A DNA stretch of 20,068 nt from PVC group bacterium (GCA_003565815.1 PXAS01000092.1:1-20068); one strand, 5' to 3'. Positions 1-8,079 are shown, numbered from the stretch's first letter. Notes: generated by a model not told the origin, from the letters alone. A program made the numbers and translations.

Positions 1-69
1 CCGATAGGTCATGTCTTCGAGGTTGCCGATGGGGGTGCCGATCACGTAGAAGCCGGGGGGAGTGTCCAT
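1..69 (-). CDS. rsmI: RsmI, 16S rRNA (cytidine-2'-O)-methyltransferase, N-terminal fragment
   Basis: Only the first 23 codons lie in the window; the gene runs off the left edge. Reading from the ATG at 69-67, the peptide contains FYVIGTPIGNLEDMT, the near-invariant N-terminal signature of RsmI (family consensus LYVVxTPIGNLxDIT). From family knowledge, RsmI uses SAM to 2'-O-methylate C1402 of 16S rRNA (E. coli numbering) in the decoding centre. The start is well placed because the signature normally begins within the first ten residues. It is transcribed divergently from the zinc-ribbon gene at 276; I see no convincing minus-strand promoter in the 206-bp gap. Nothing can be said of the catalytic domain, which lies outside the window. 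Confidence 0.88.
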   Translation of the reverse strand, partial: MDTPPGFYVIGTPIGNLEDMTYR

Positions 70-188
70 GGAAAGGCTCTTGCCATGAAATCCGGGGAAT
101 TGCGAGTGAAACCTGATTTCGCGGGAACTTTGCAACGCTCCCACGGATTCAAGGTTCGGAAAGGACAAAAATGTTGAACTTTCTCTGT

Positions 189-217
189 TTGACATTTTAA
201 TGGGCACTATCTACACT
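189..217 (+). promoter_or_regulatory. Sigma70-type promoter for the zinc-ribbon gene
   Basis: A perfect -35 box TTGACA (189-194), a 17-bp spacer and the -10 box TACACT (212-217) lie upstream of the ATG at 276. The expected transcription start is near 224, giving a leader of about 50 nt. An AAAGGA Shine-Dalgarno at 262-267, 8 nt before the ATG, completes the signal and supports the chosen start. Confidence 0.7.
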
Positions 218-275
218 GCACTGAAAACTGCATCGCCCTGAATGGTCACCTCTCCCAAGTCAAAGGATTTTTCTC

Positions 276-932
276 ATGTCGGAACAAAGTGAACTGCCGA
301 AATTGCGACTCTTGCTGGTCGCCGATCAAAAGGAATTGATCGATTGGTTTATGGATGATGTGGGGGCGCTGCCCAACGAGGAAAACGCGGGGGAACATAC
401 GTTCATGCTGTCCAACCACCGGATGCACATTCACCCCTTGGTCGCCCCGCCGGAAAATGCAAAGACCTTGGCGTCGTCCGTGGATTTGATGGTCGGTTTG
501 ATGCGCTTTGTGGACGTGATCAGCCTGCAAAACATGACGCAAATTCTGGACGCCCTGCCGCCGGATTGGCGAATCCCCGCCGGGTTTTTTCTCTATCGCA
601 ACGAGGGGGAGACGGATTTCAAGATGAGTTGCCCCTATTGCGGTCAGAAATTATGGGTGCGGGATGCGGACCAAGACAAGCGCGGGCGTTGTCCGAATTG
701 CAAAAAGGGCTTCACCTTGCCGGGTCAGGAAGAACATTTGACCCAATCCCTTCGGCTCAGGGAGTCGATGCTGGTTCGCCGCATCGAAAAAGGGACCCCG
801 ACGTCCATCAGTGGCCCCTTGAAGGCCTTGATGCGCCTGCAGGCGGGCGGCGTGCGCTTGAATGAAGCCGGCGGGTTTGCCCGGGGGGACGGCGGAAAAA
901 CCATGAACGTTGATTTGGACCCGCATTCTTGA
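276..932 (+). CDS. Zinc-ribbon protein of unknown function
   Basis: A 218-residue protein that I do not recognise as a named family. Residues 119-142 hold a CxxC-x16-CxxC ribbon (CPYC...CPNC), similar in style to the MJ0042-type ribbons and to those opening the three kinases at 2800-8051. The N-terminal half (about 8-110) alternates hydrophobic strands and helices: LRLLLVAD, then a segment with VDLMVGLMRFVDVIS, then PAGFFLYRNE. This spacing loosely resembles a Ras-like GTPase fold, but there is no P-loop and no NKxD, so any GTPase relation is speculative. The C-terminal 70 residues are basic and Gly-rich with no motif seen. No signal peptide or membrane helix is visible, so it is probably cytoplasmic. 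It is convergent with the gene ending at 999. Promoter and ribosome-binding site are good, so it is a real gene. Confidence 0.8.
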   Translation: MSEQSELPKLRLLLVADQKELIDWFMDDVGALPNEENAGEHTFMLSNHRMHIHPLVAPPENAKTLASSVDLMVGLMRFVDVISLQNMTQILDALPPDWRIPAGFFLYRNEGETDFKMSCPYCGQKLWVRDADQDKRGRCPNCKKGFTLPGQEEHLTQSLRLRESMLVRRIEKGTPTSISGPLKALMRLQAGGVRLNEAGGFARGDGGKTMNVDLDPHS

Positions 933-998
933 GGTTGTGCGGCGTCGACGCGAAAATCTCACGAATTTAGGGGGTGGAGATCGGCCTGCGCGACGGAT

Positions 999-1724
999 TT
1001 ACGCGCCTTTGATCTGTTTTTGGGTCCAATCGGGAATGTCGAGACCGAGGTCTTGGAGGAGATTCTTCAAATCGGTCCAGACGGCTTTTTTTCCGGCGGG
1101 GTTTCCTTCCAGATAGGAGGGGCCATGGGTGGCGATCATGCGGCCGGCGGGGGTGCTTTGCCATTTTCCCCGCAGAAGGGAGAGGTCCATTTTCAAGGTG
1201 GAAACGGCCGCGTGGGCGGCTGCGCCAAGACACAAAATCCGCGCCGCTTTGCCATGCAGATCGGCCACGGCCTGCAAAGGTTCACAGGCGTCCGCGGGGA
1301 GGGGGTATCCAATCGCACGCATCATTTTGGCCAGCAGGTCGCCGTTTTCACCGAGGAGGTCGTTTTGCTCGCAGACCAGGATGATGGCGGTTTCCGAGCG
1401 GTCGTGGGCATCCTGACATTCCGGCAGGCGTTCGGCGCGCAAATAGACGAGTTCCGGTCCGGCGCGCTTGGCGGCGGGAGCGGCGGCGGGAGCGGCGGCG
1501 GGCGGGGAGACGGCGGATGAAGGGGACGCCGCCGGGGCGGGGGCGGAAGTGGGGGGACGCGCGGTCGCCCGGTCCGGACGCGAGGTCGATGGCGGATTGG
1601 GGGGCGCGGTTTTGCGGAGTTCCGGGAGCGCGGCGCCAACGGTCAGGCGGGTCACGCCCTGCTCACGGAGGCCCTCCAGATGGGCGGCCAATAAAGTCAA
1701 GGTTTGGTGCAGCGTGGTTTTCAT
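999..1724 (-). CDS. Degenerate uracil-DNA glycosylase superfamily protein
   Basis: 241 residues. The N-terminal helix (1-40) is followed by a Pro/Ala-rich low-complexity linker (about 41-88). The globular part from about 90 resembles family-4-type UDG: LLGENGDLLAKMMRAIGYPL matches the region after motif 1, ARILCLGAAAHAAV matches the core strand, and residues 183-226 (LRGKW ... IATHGPSYL ... VWTDLKNLL) match the C-terminal motif. The middle section is much shorter than in true UDGs. The cysteine-rich NVVKCRPP segment is missing, the motif-1 acidic loop is not recognisable, and the HPS catalytic-loop motif reads HGPS. It is therefore probably not a conventional FeS glycosylase; it may be a DNA-binding relative or have altered specificity. 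Its ATG overlaps the rluD stop by 4 bp (ATGA), which suggests translational coupling. The repetitive GC-rich linker DNA lies near 1465-1510. Confidence 0.7.
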   Translation of the reverse strand: MKTTLHQTLTLLAAHLEGLREQGVTRLTVGAALPELRKTAPPNPPSTSRPDRATARPPTSAPAPAASPSSAVSPPAAAPAAAPAAKRAGPELVYLRAERLPECQDAHDRSETAIILVCEQNDLLGENGDLLAKMMRAIGYPLPADACEPLQAVADLHGKAARILCLGAAAHAAVSTLKMDLSLLRGKWQSTPAGRMIATHGPSYLEGNPAGKKAVWTDLKNLLQDLGLDIPDWTQKQIKGA

Positions 1725-2683
1725 GGGGTTCGGTTTCTTAATGCATCGAGATAATTTTGCATGTCTTCGGGCAAAGGGGCGGTGATTTCAAGGGGAACCT
1801 TGTCCTTTGGATGGGAAAAACGCAAGCGAAAGGCATGAAGCATTTGTCGGGAGGCCTGCGGCCAGCCTCCCGGGAGCTGGGGGCGGCGTCCGCCATAAAC
1901 GGCGTCGCCGAGCACGGGATGGCGGATATGGGCGAGGTGAACGCGAATCTGATGGGTGCGCCCGGTATGGATTTCCACTTCGAAAAGGGCGGCGGTTCCG
2001 GCGGCGAGTCCTTCCAGCATCCGATAACGGGTGAGGGCCGGGCGGGCGCCCACGCCGTTGACGGCCCGACGTTTGCGGTCCACCGGATGCCGCCCGAGGG
2101 GCAGATCGATTTCCCCTTCGGCCTTGGAGGGGATGCCGCGCACAAGGCATTGGTAGGTTTTGTGGGTTTCCCGGTCGTGAAACTGCCGCTGCAAGTCCGC
2201 AAGCGCTTCCGCGGTGCGGGCGAACACAATGACGCCGCTGGTGTCCGCGTCCAGGCGGTGAACCAATCCGGGTCGCATGGGGTCGCCGACCCCGGCAAGG
2301 TCGGGATAGCGGTGCAGCAGGGCGTTGGTCAGGGTGCCGTCGAGGTGGCCGGGGGCGGGGTGTACGACGAGATCATGGGGTTTGTTGACCACAATCAGGC
2401 TTTCGTCCTCGTGTAAAATCTCCAGGTCCATGGGCGATGCCGTGGGAAGGCTGCGTGTTTCCGGTTCCGGCGCCTGAACGCGCACGGTACAATTTGGCGG
2501 CAGGATTTCCCCGGGTTTGAGCGGGGTGGCGTCCTCGTGGGTGACCCGGCCTTCGCGAAACCAGGTTTGCACTTGGCTGCGCGAAAAGTCCGGGAATCGG
2601 GCCGACAACCACTTGTCCGCGCGTTCGCGCCGGGGCTGATCACCGGTTTGGAATGTCTGAAAAGGGGAGGGGATCGGGTTCAT
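1721..2683 (-). CDS. rluD: RluA/RluD-family 23S rRNA pseudouridine synthase
   Basis: 320 residues with the standard two-part architecture. An S4-type RNA-binding domain spans about 20-70 (RADKWLSARF ... SRSQVQTWFREGRV). The catalytic domain follows, with VVNKPHDLVVHPAPGH (98-113) and the active-site motif HRLDADTSG (142-150), whose D145 is the nucleophilic aspartate. The C-terminal HTGRTHQIRVHLAHIRHPVLGD motif is also intact. From family knowledge it isomerises uridines of 23S rRNA (helix 69 for RluD). Assignment to RluD rather than another RluA paralogue rests on the S4 domain and length, so the symbol is less certain than the family. It is the first gene of a two-gene minus-strand unit with the UDG-like gene and is divergent from the kinase cluster. 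No strong Shine-Dalgarno is seen before the ATG. Confidence 0.9.
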   Translation of the reverse strand: MNPIPSPFQTFQTGDQPRRERADKWLSARFPDFSRSQVQTWFREGRVTHEDATPLKPGEILPPNCTVRVQAPEPETRSLPTASPMDLEILHEDESLIVVNKPHDLVVHPAPGHLDGTLTNALLHRYPDLAGVGDPMRPGLVHRLDADTSGVIVFARTAEALADLQRQFHDRETHKTYQCLVRGIPSKAEGEIDLPLGRHPVDRKRRAVNGVGARPALTRYRMLEGLAAGTAALFEVEIHTGRTHQIRVHLAHIRHPVLGDAVYGGRRPQLPGGWPQASRQMLHAFRLRFSHPKDKVPLEITAPLPEDMQNYLDALRNRTP

Positions 2684-2716
2684 GGAAAAAAAGAGGGTCG
2701 AAGAGGAAGTCTGTCA

Positions 2717-2746
2717 TTGCCAAGAAAGACATGAGTTTCGTATGGT
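2717..2746 (+). promoter_or_regulatory. Candidate promoter of the kinase cluster
   Basis: TTGCCA (2717-2722) and TATGGT (2741-2746) are separated by 18 bp, placing transcription start near 2753 and about 47 nt of leader before the ATG at 2800. The -35 box matches consensus at five positions and the -10 box at four. It is the best plus-strand candidate in the 116-bp rluD-kinase gap. I see no separate promoters in the 23- and 27-nt gaps between the kinases. Confidence 0.4.
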
Positions 2747-2799
2747 AGGTTCATGAAGAATTTCCTTTACTTCAACACACATCAATTCATACAGAAAAA

Positions 2800-5208
2800 A
2801 TGAATTCTAACGAAAAGACCATGGGAATCAACATGGACCATGTCGAGCAAATCGGCTGTCCATATTGTCAAGCCGAACTGAACGTGGCGGATTTCGATGT
2901 CCTCGAAGACATTTTGTGTCCCGCCTGTCAAAAGGAAATCACGGTCCCGGGCCGTTTGGGGCATTTCATTCTCATTGAGAAATTGGGACGGGGCGCAACC
3001 GGCGGGGTGTTCATGGCCCAGGATGAGAATCTCAACCGTCTGGTGGCGCTCAAAGTGATGCGGCCCGAGTTCGGCGAGGATCCCGAAATGCTCGCGAACC
3101 TGCGGGAAAATGCGCAGGCCATGGCCAATTTGAACCACAAGAACGTGGTGCAGGTGTATTCGTTCGGGGAAGAAAAAAACCAGCCGTTCGTGGTCATGGA
3201 ATTGATGCAGGGTAAACGCTTGGCGACCCTGTTGGCGGCGGAGGGCGGCATTTCCGAAGTGCGGGCCCTGGAAATGGGGCTGGATGTGGCCAAGGGCCTG
3301 GCGGTTGCGGCCAAGGCCGGGATCAGCCATGGGCATTTGAAACCGGACAACATTTTGCTGAACAAAGAAAACGTGGCCAAAGTCTCGGATTTCGGACTCT
3401 TTCGATTGCGTGCCGATGCCGGGGAAAGCCCGGCCAACTCCGATGTGCTCTTTTACCGTGCGCCCGAACAAATGCAGGCGGGCACCGCCGACTCCTTGAG
3501 CGATCAGTACAGTCTGGGGGCGATCCTTTTTCATGCATTGGGCGGTCATCCGCCTTACGAGGGCGAAACCGAGGAGGAGCTTTTCCACAAGGTTCAGAAA
3601 GGGAAATCGCCGGATTTACACGAAATGAACCCGGAACTCACCGCCAATTCCGTGGCGCTGATCGGACGCATGCTGGACAAAGATCCTGCCCGCCGATATC
3701 CGAATTTTCAAAGCTGGGTTGCGGAGATTTCCTCGGCGCTGGAAACGGCGCGACAGGTGGAACGGCAACGACAGGACGCGGAGCGAGCCCTGCGGGAAAG
3801 CCAAAAGAAAAAAAAGAGTCCCTTGGTGCCCATCATGGCGGGCGTCGCCCTGTTGATCGCGGTGGGCGTGGGGGTGGTGGTCGTCCTGCAAACCAGGGGG
3901 GGGCGGCCCACCCGGGTGGAATATCCCGGGCCTTCCCGCGAGTTGCACCGGCCTTTGATCCGGGTGGAAGTGAACAACCTGCAGAATGCGGTTCAGGGCC
4001 TGCTGCAAAATAATCCCGATCGGGTGGAAACCGGATTGTCCTTTGCCTCGCAACGGATTCCCGATGAACACGCGGCCAAGGCCTGGTACAATTTTTTGGT
4101 GGCCGGCATGATGCTCTACGCGCAGCAACCGGATGCGGCCCGGGCGTTGCTGGAGGCGGCGGCCAATCAGGATCCGATTATTTTCGATGGGGGACGGGTG
4201 CCTTCCGAAGATCCCCGATTGTTGGCGCAACAGGCACTGAGCACGGTGCGAAGCCGCGACCTGGACCGCGCCATTCGCGGGGCGGAACCCTATTTTCTCC
4301 ATCTTTTGGAGTTGGCAAAAGGCTATGAGCATCTCTTGCAGGGGCGCGCGGACGCGGCCGGAACACATTTCCAAGCCTATGCGATTTACCCGGTTCCCCT
4401 CAATCAGGAATGGCCCTATGTGTTGCAGGCCATGGCCCCGCAATTGCACGTCGCCCGTGCGCCCATTGCCGTGCCGGGAAGTCTACTGGCCGACGCCCCC
4501 TCGCAAGAACCCGAACCCCCCGTGGTCGCCGAAACATCGGAAAATAACCTTCAGCGGGGCGTGCTCGCCAATTGGAGATTCAATGAGGTTCAAGACGGAA
4601 ACGTCCTCAATGCCCCCCCGGGGAGACCGCCCGTTGCCGCGGGGACCTTGGAGGGGAACGCCGTTTGGGTGCCTGACGACGAGGTGCAGGGCGCCATCCA
4701 ATTTGATGGACGCAATGCCCGGGTGGAAATCCCGAGCCGCTCCGAATTCAGCCGCCGGCAAATCAGTTTTGCCTTCCGCCTGTATCCCGAGCCTTGGGAT
4801 GGGAGCAATCGCAACATTCTCACCCAAAAATTGATCGACGATTCCGAGGGAACCCGGGCCCTGTTTTCGATTTACACGGAAGGCCAAGGTGAACTTGCCG
4901 TCCGAATCGGCGAGGGATTCATGAATACCGGAGTGGTGATCCCGCCAAACAAATGGTCCGTTCTGGTGGTCACTTTTGACGGAACAAGCCCGCGAAACCG
5001 TTTGCGCGTGTATTTGGACGGAGATTCCCAACCGGTTTGGCAGGGCAACATGCAGGGCATCACCCAAATCCCCAGACCCAACGATGTGTCGGCGCAAGCG
5101 GCCAGTGACGTGGAAATCGGTCGTTGGAAAGGGCGGATCGGCGGCGCGCGCATTTACGACCGCGCCTTGGAACCTTCCGAAATCCCCGCATTGTCTGACA
5201 ACTTCTGA
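2800..5208 (+). CDS. Zinc-ribbon transmembrane pseudokinase with LamG domain
   Basis: 802 residues. Order: CxxC zinc ribbon (C20, C23, C40, C43); protein-kinase fold (about 54-312) with GRGATGGV loop (63-70), VALK lysine K85, DFG D197 and APE (221-223); basic stretch RESQKKKKS; transmembrane helix (about 341-363); helical, TPR-like region (about 375-560); LamG/concanavalin-like domain (about 588-800). Key residues are lost: the HxDxKxxN motif reads HGHLKPDN (His179 for the catalytic Asp; CAT codon at 3334-3336), the alpha-C glutamate position is Asn104, and the GTPxYxAPE activation motif reads DVLFYRAPE. It is thus predicted to be a pseudokinase that may still bind nucleotide. The start is fixed by alignment with the next gene (MNSNEKTMGI versus MDPNANTLGI). 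The C-terminal 440 residues should lie outside the cytoplasm. It lies 23 nt upstream of its paralogue, presumably in one operon. No Shine-Dalgarno is seen. The ligand of the LamG domain is unknown. Confidence 0.9.
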   Translation: MNSNEKTMGINMDHVEQIGCPYCQAELNVADFDVLEDILCPACQKEITVPGRLGHFILIEKLGRGATGGVFMAQDENLNRLVALKVMRPEFGEDPEMLANLRENAQAMANLNHKNVVQVYSFGEEKNQPFVVMELMQGKRLATLLAAEGGISEVRALEMGLDVAKGLAVAAKAGISHGHLKPDNILLNKENVAKVSDFGLFRLRADAGESPANSDVLFYRAPEQMQAGTADSLSDQYSLGAILFHALGGHPPYEGETEEELFHKVQKGKSPDLHEMNPELTANSVALIGRMLDKDPARRYPNFQSWVAEISSALETARQVERQRQDAERALRESQKKKKSPLVPIMAGVALLIAVGVGVVVVLQTRGGRPTRVEYPGPSRELHRPLIRVEVNNLQNAVQGLLQNNPDRVETGLSFASQRIPDEHAAKAWYNFLVAGMMLYAQQPDAARALLEAAANQDPIIFDGGRVPSEDPRLLAQQALSTVRSRDLDRAIRGAEPYFLHLLELAKGYEHLLQGRADAAGTHFQAYAIYPVPLNQEWPYVLQAMAPQLHVARAPIAVPGSLLADAPSQEPEPPVVAETSENNLQRGVLANWRFNEVQDGNVLNAPPGRPPVAAGTLEGNAVWVPDDEVQGAIQFDGRNARVEIPSRSEFSRRQISFAFRLYPEPWDGSNRNILTQKLIDDSEGTRALFSIYTEGQGELAVRIGEGFMNTGVVIPPNKWSVLVVTFDGTSPRNRLRVYLDGDSQPVWQGNMQGITQIPRPNDVSAQAASDVEIGRWKGRIGGARIYDRALEPSEIPALSDNF

Positions 5209-5231
5209 TTCACCCCCTCGATTACGATTAC

Positions 5232-6917
5232 ATGGACCCGAACGCAAACACCCTGGGAATTTACACCGAACACGTCCAGCAAATTGCCTGCCCGCATTGC
5301 GGCGCCGAATTGGACGTGGGAGATTTCGATGTTTTCGAGGATATCGTTTGTCCCGCCTGTCAAAAGGAAATCAAAGTTCCCGGACGGTTGGGCAGCCTCA
5401 TTCTCATTGAAGAACTTGGGCGCGGGGCCATGGGGTGCGTGTATCTGGCCCAAGACGAGACCCTGAACCGTTTGGTGGCCCTCAAGGTCATGCGCCGGGA
5501 ATTCGGCGACGATCCGAAAATGCTGGAGACCCTGCAAAAAGAGGCCCAGGCCATGGCCACGTTGAACCATCCCAACGTGGTGCAGGTCTATACCTTCGGG
5601 CGAGAGCAGCACCAACCGTATTTTGTCATGGAATTGTTGCAAGGGGAGCGCCTGGACGAAATGATGGCGGACGGCGGCATCGTTCCCGAGGTGCGCATGC
5701 TGGAAATCGGACTGGATGTGGCCAAAGGCCTCCAGGCCGCGCACAATGCCGGATTGACCCATGGCGATATCAAACCCGCGAACATTTTGATGGACCGGGA
5801 GGGCGTGGGCAAAGTGGTGGACTTCGGCTTGGCGCGGTTCATGGAATCCGGCGATGAAATCGAGGTTTGGGGCACGCCGTATTACATCGCCCCCGAAAAA
5901 GCGCGTAAAAAAGGGGAAGACAGCCGCAGCGACCAATACAGTCTCGGCGCGACCATGTTTCACGCCTTGGCGGGAAAACCTCCCTTCGACGGAGCCAACC
6001 CCACCAAAGTGGTCATCGCCTCTCTGAAACAGGAAACGCCCAACCTCATGGAGATCAACCCGGAGATCACCCCGAAAACCTCGGCGGTGATTCGCCGGAT
6101 GATGGACAAAAACCCGTCCCGACGGTATCCCACCTATGCCTCCCTGTTGGCGGACTTGCAACTGGCATTGGACGCGTCCCGCAAAGCGGAAGAGGAACGC
6201 CGTCTCGCGGAAAAAATGACCGGGAAGAACATCCGGGAAAAGAAAAAAAACACTTGGCTTCCGGCCCTGGCCGGGTTTTTGCTGGTTATGGGCATCGGTG
6301 CCGGGGCGCTGGTCTATATGAAATCAACCGTGCCTGTCGAAGTGATCTATTCGGGTCCCGACCGCGAGTTGCATGTCCCCATTTTGCAAGCGGAGGAAAA
6401 TCAACTGAAGGCCGCCGTACAAGGATTGTTGCGCAATGACGCCTCGCAAGTGCGCAACGGTTTGGTGAATGCCACGCGTGAAATTCCCGATGAACACGCG
6501 GCCAAGGGCTGGTATCGGTTCCTCGCCGCGGGCATCATGATTTACGCCCAACAACCGGATGTCGCCCGGGCCCTGTTGGAGGCCGCCGCCAATCAGGATC
6601 CGATCGTGTTTGACGGCGGACGCGTTCCGCCGGAAGATCCGCGACTGCTGGCGCAAAAAGCATTGGGTACCGCGAGAAGCCGTGACCTGACGCGGGCAAT
6701 GCGCGATGCCCGCCCCTACTACGCGCATCTGATGGAGTTGGCCTCCGGATATGAATACATGCTTCAGGAACGACCGAATGACGCCGCCCGCCACTTCCGC
6801 GCCTATGGAGAATTTTCCGCCCCCTCCGGCATAAGCTGGCCTTATGTTTTACAACCCCTTTCCCGTAACCTGCATGGCAGCCGCGCACCCGTGGCCGTGG
6901 GCAACCTTTTTCAATGA
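5232..6917 (+). CDS. Zinc-ribbon transmembrane Ser/Thr protein kinase
   Basis: 561 residues, a close tandem paralogue of the preceding pseudokinase. The zinc ribbon uses C20, C23, C40 and C43. The PknB-like kinase domain (about 54-312) has every catalytic element: GRGAMGCV loop, K85, alpha-C E104, HGDIKPAN with D179, DFG D197, and GTPYYIAPE in the activation segment. A charged linker (KAEEERRLAEK ... REKKKN) precedes a transmembrane helix (about 342-363) and an outside region of about 195 residues. That outside region aligns with the pseudokinase without gaps over the 95 residues from DEHAAK; I count 73 identities. The LamG domain of the neighbour is absent. By family it should phosphorylate Ser/Thr of cytoplasmic proteins. 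Gene order and the shared sensor suggest it partners with, or is controlled by, the pseudokinase. It is followed after 27 nt by a third kinase. Confidence 0.93.
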   Translation: MDPNANTLGIYTEHVQQIACPHCGAELDVGDFDVFEDIVCPACQKEIKVPGRLGSLILIEELGRGAMGCVYLAQDETLNRLVALKVMRREFGDDPKMLETLQKEAQAMATLNHPNVVQVYTFGREQHQPYFVMELLQGERLDEMMADGGIVPEVRMLEIGLDVAKGLQAAHNAGLTHGDIKPANILMDREGVGKVVDFGLARFMESGDEIEVWGTPYYIAPEKARKKGEDSRSDQYSLGATMFHALAGKPPFDGANPTKVVIASLKQETPNLMEINPEITPKTSAVIRRMMDKNPSRRYPTYASLLADLQLALDASRKAEEERRLAEKMTGKNIREKKKNTWLPALAGFLLVMGIGAGALVYMKSTVPVEVIYSGPDRELHVPILQAEENQLKAAVQGLLRNDASQVRNGLVNATREIPDEHAAKGWYRFLAAGIMIYAQQPDVARALLEAAANQDPIVFDGGRVPPEDPRLLAQKALGTARSRDLTRAMRDARPYYAHLMELASGYEYMLQERPNDAARHFRAYGEFSAPSGISWPYVLQPLSRNLHGSRAPVAVGNLFQ

Positions 6918-6944
6918 TTCGTTTTGGCATGAAATATTTCTGAC

Positions 6945-8051
6945 ATGGAGACGCAAACACTCATCCGAACAGATAAACTGGGACGTGCGAAATGTGAACA
7001 TTGCGATGTCATGTTGGAAGTCTCCGAATTTCATGTGTTTGAAGAAATTCAATGTCCCGAATGCGGCAAAACCACCACCGTCCCCGGAAAGCTCGGCGAT
7101 TATTATTTGATGCGTGAGCTGGGACGGGGCGGCATGGGGGCGGTGTATTTGGCCCGGGACGCCCATTTGGAGCGCAAGGTCGCCCTCAAGGTGCTCAACG
7201 CGAAATTTGGCCGGGACCCTTCTTTTGTGGATGCCCTTTTGAGCGAAGCCAAAGCCGCCGCCGCCCTGAATCACAAAAATATCGTTCACATCTATTCTTT
7301 CGGCCAAGTCTATGAACAACCCTATTTTGTCATGGAATATGTGGAGGGGATTCATCTGGACGAATGCATCAATCCCGGAGAAGCGCAAAACGAAGAAGGG
7401 TGGCTGGGCATCATGGCCCAAGTGACCAAGGGATTGATTCTTTCCGAAGAAGTGGGCTTGATTCATGGCGACATCAAACCCGCGAACATTTTGCTCAATG
7501 AACAGGGCTTGGCCAAGCTCTCCGACTTTGGCATCGCCCGTTTCGGCGGCGATCAAGAGGACCGCATTCTGGGGACCCCCCTGTACATCGCCCCGGAAAA
7601 ATCCAGAGGGAAAAAATTTGACGCCCGTTCGGATCAGTTCAGCCTGGGCGCCACCTTTTGGCATATTCTGACCGGGCAACCGCCCTTTTTCGGCAAAACC
7701 TCCCGCGAAGTGGTTTTGCACCGCTTTGAAATTCCGACCCCCGATCCCCGTCAACATGCCCCGCACCTCAGCAAGGCAACCGCCACGATGCTGATGCGCA
7801 TGATGGCCGTGGATCCGGAAGAAAGGTTCCCGGATTTTCAGGCGGTGCGGGAAAGAATTCAAAAGATTCTCAATCGCTTCGAAGAGAACCGGAAAAAGAA
7901 AGCGCTGGAAGAAGAGGAAGCGGAAAAAGCGCGCCTCGCCGCCGAGGAAGCCCTGAACCAAAAAAAAAGAATGAAAAAACGCCTGGGCATGGTCGCCTGT
8001 GGCATCGGCGTACTCGTGGCCCTTGGCGCCCTTTTGGTTTTTTGGATCTGA
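6945..8051 (+). CDS. Zinc-ribbon Ser/Thr protein kinase with C-terminal tail anchor
   Basis: 368 residues. Zinc ribbon C17, C20, C37, C40; kinase domain about 51-310 with GRGGMGAV loop, K82, alpha-C E101, HGDIKPAN (D176), DFG D194 and GTPLYIAPE, so it is predicted active. Residues about 305-345 are a highly charged Glu/Lys/Ala-rich helix, probably a coiled coil. The protein ends in a hydrophobic segment (about 347-368, finishing LLVFWI) with nothing after it. It is therefore anchored at the inner face of the membrane and has no external sensor, unlike its two upstream neighbours. It is more divergent from them than they are from each other. It is the last gene of the presumed three-kinase operon. 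No Shine-Dalgarno is visible before the ATG. No clear intrinsic terminator follows; a 42-bp tandem repeat begins 28 nt after the stop. Confidence 0.93.
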   Translation: METQTLIRTDKLGRAKCEHCDVMLEVSEFHVFEEIQCPECGKTTTVPGKLGDYYLMRELGRGGMGAVYLARDAHLERKVALKVLNAKFGRDPSFVDALLSEAKAAAALNHKNIVHIYSFGQVYEQPYFVMEYVEGIHLDECINPGEAQNEEGWLGIMAQVTKGLILSEEVGLIHGDIKPANILLNEQGLAKLSDFGIARFGGDQEDRILGTPLYIAPEKSRGKKFDARSDQFSLGATFWHILTGQPPFFGKTSREVVLHRFEIPTPDPRQHAPHLSKATATMLMRMMAVDPEERFPDFQAVRERIQKILNRFEENRKKKALEEEEAEKARLAAEEALNQKKRMKKRLGMVACGIGVLVALGALLVFWI

Positions 8052-8079
8052 ATCCCTGAGACCTTCCCGACAATCCCTT

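Noticed and set aside
942..951. GCGTCGACGC palindrome between convergent genes as a terminator or operator
   Set aside because: It has no loop and no T-run, so it is not an intrinsic terminator. A single short palindrome in GC-rich DNA can occur by chance.
1465..1510. GGC-rich short repeat as a mobile or regulatory repeat
   Set aside because: It encodes the Pro/Ala linker of the UDG-like protein and is explained by low-complexity coding.
6849..7961. 370-codon minus-strand frame opposite the third kinase, and similar frames opposite the first two
   Set aside because: They mirror kinase coding sequence and even resemble each other because the kinases are paralogues. No independent support.
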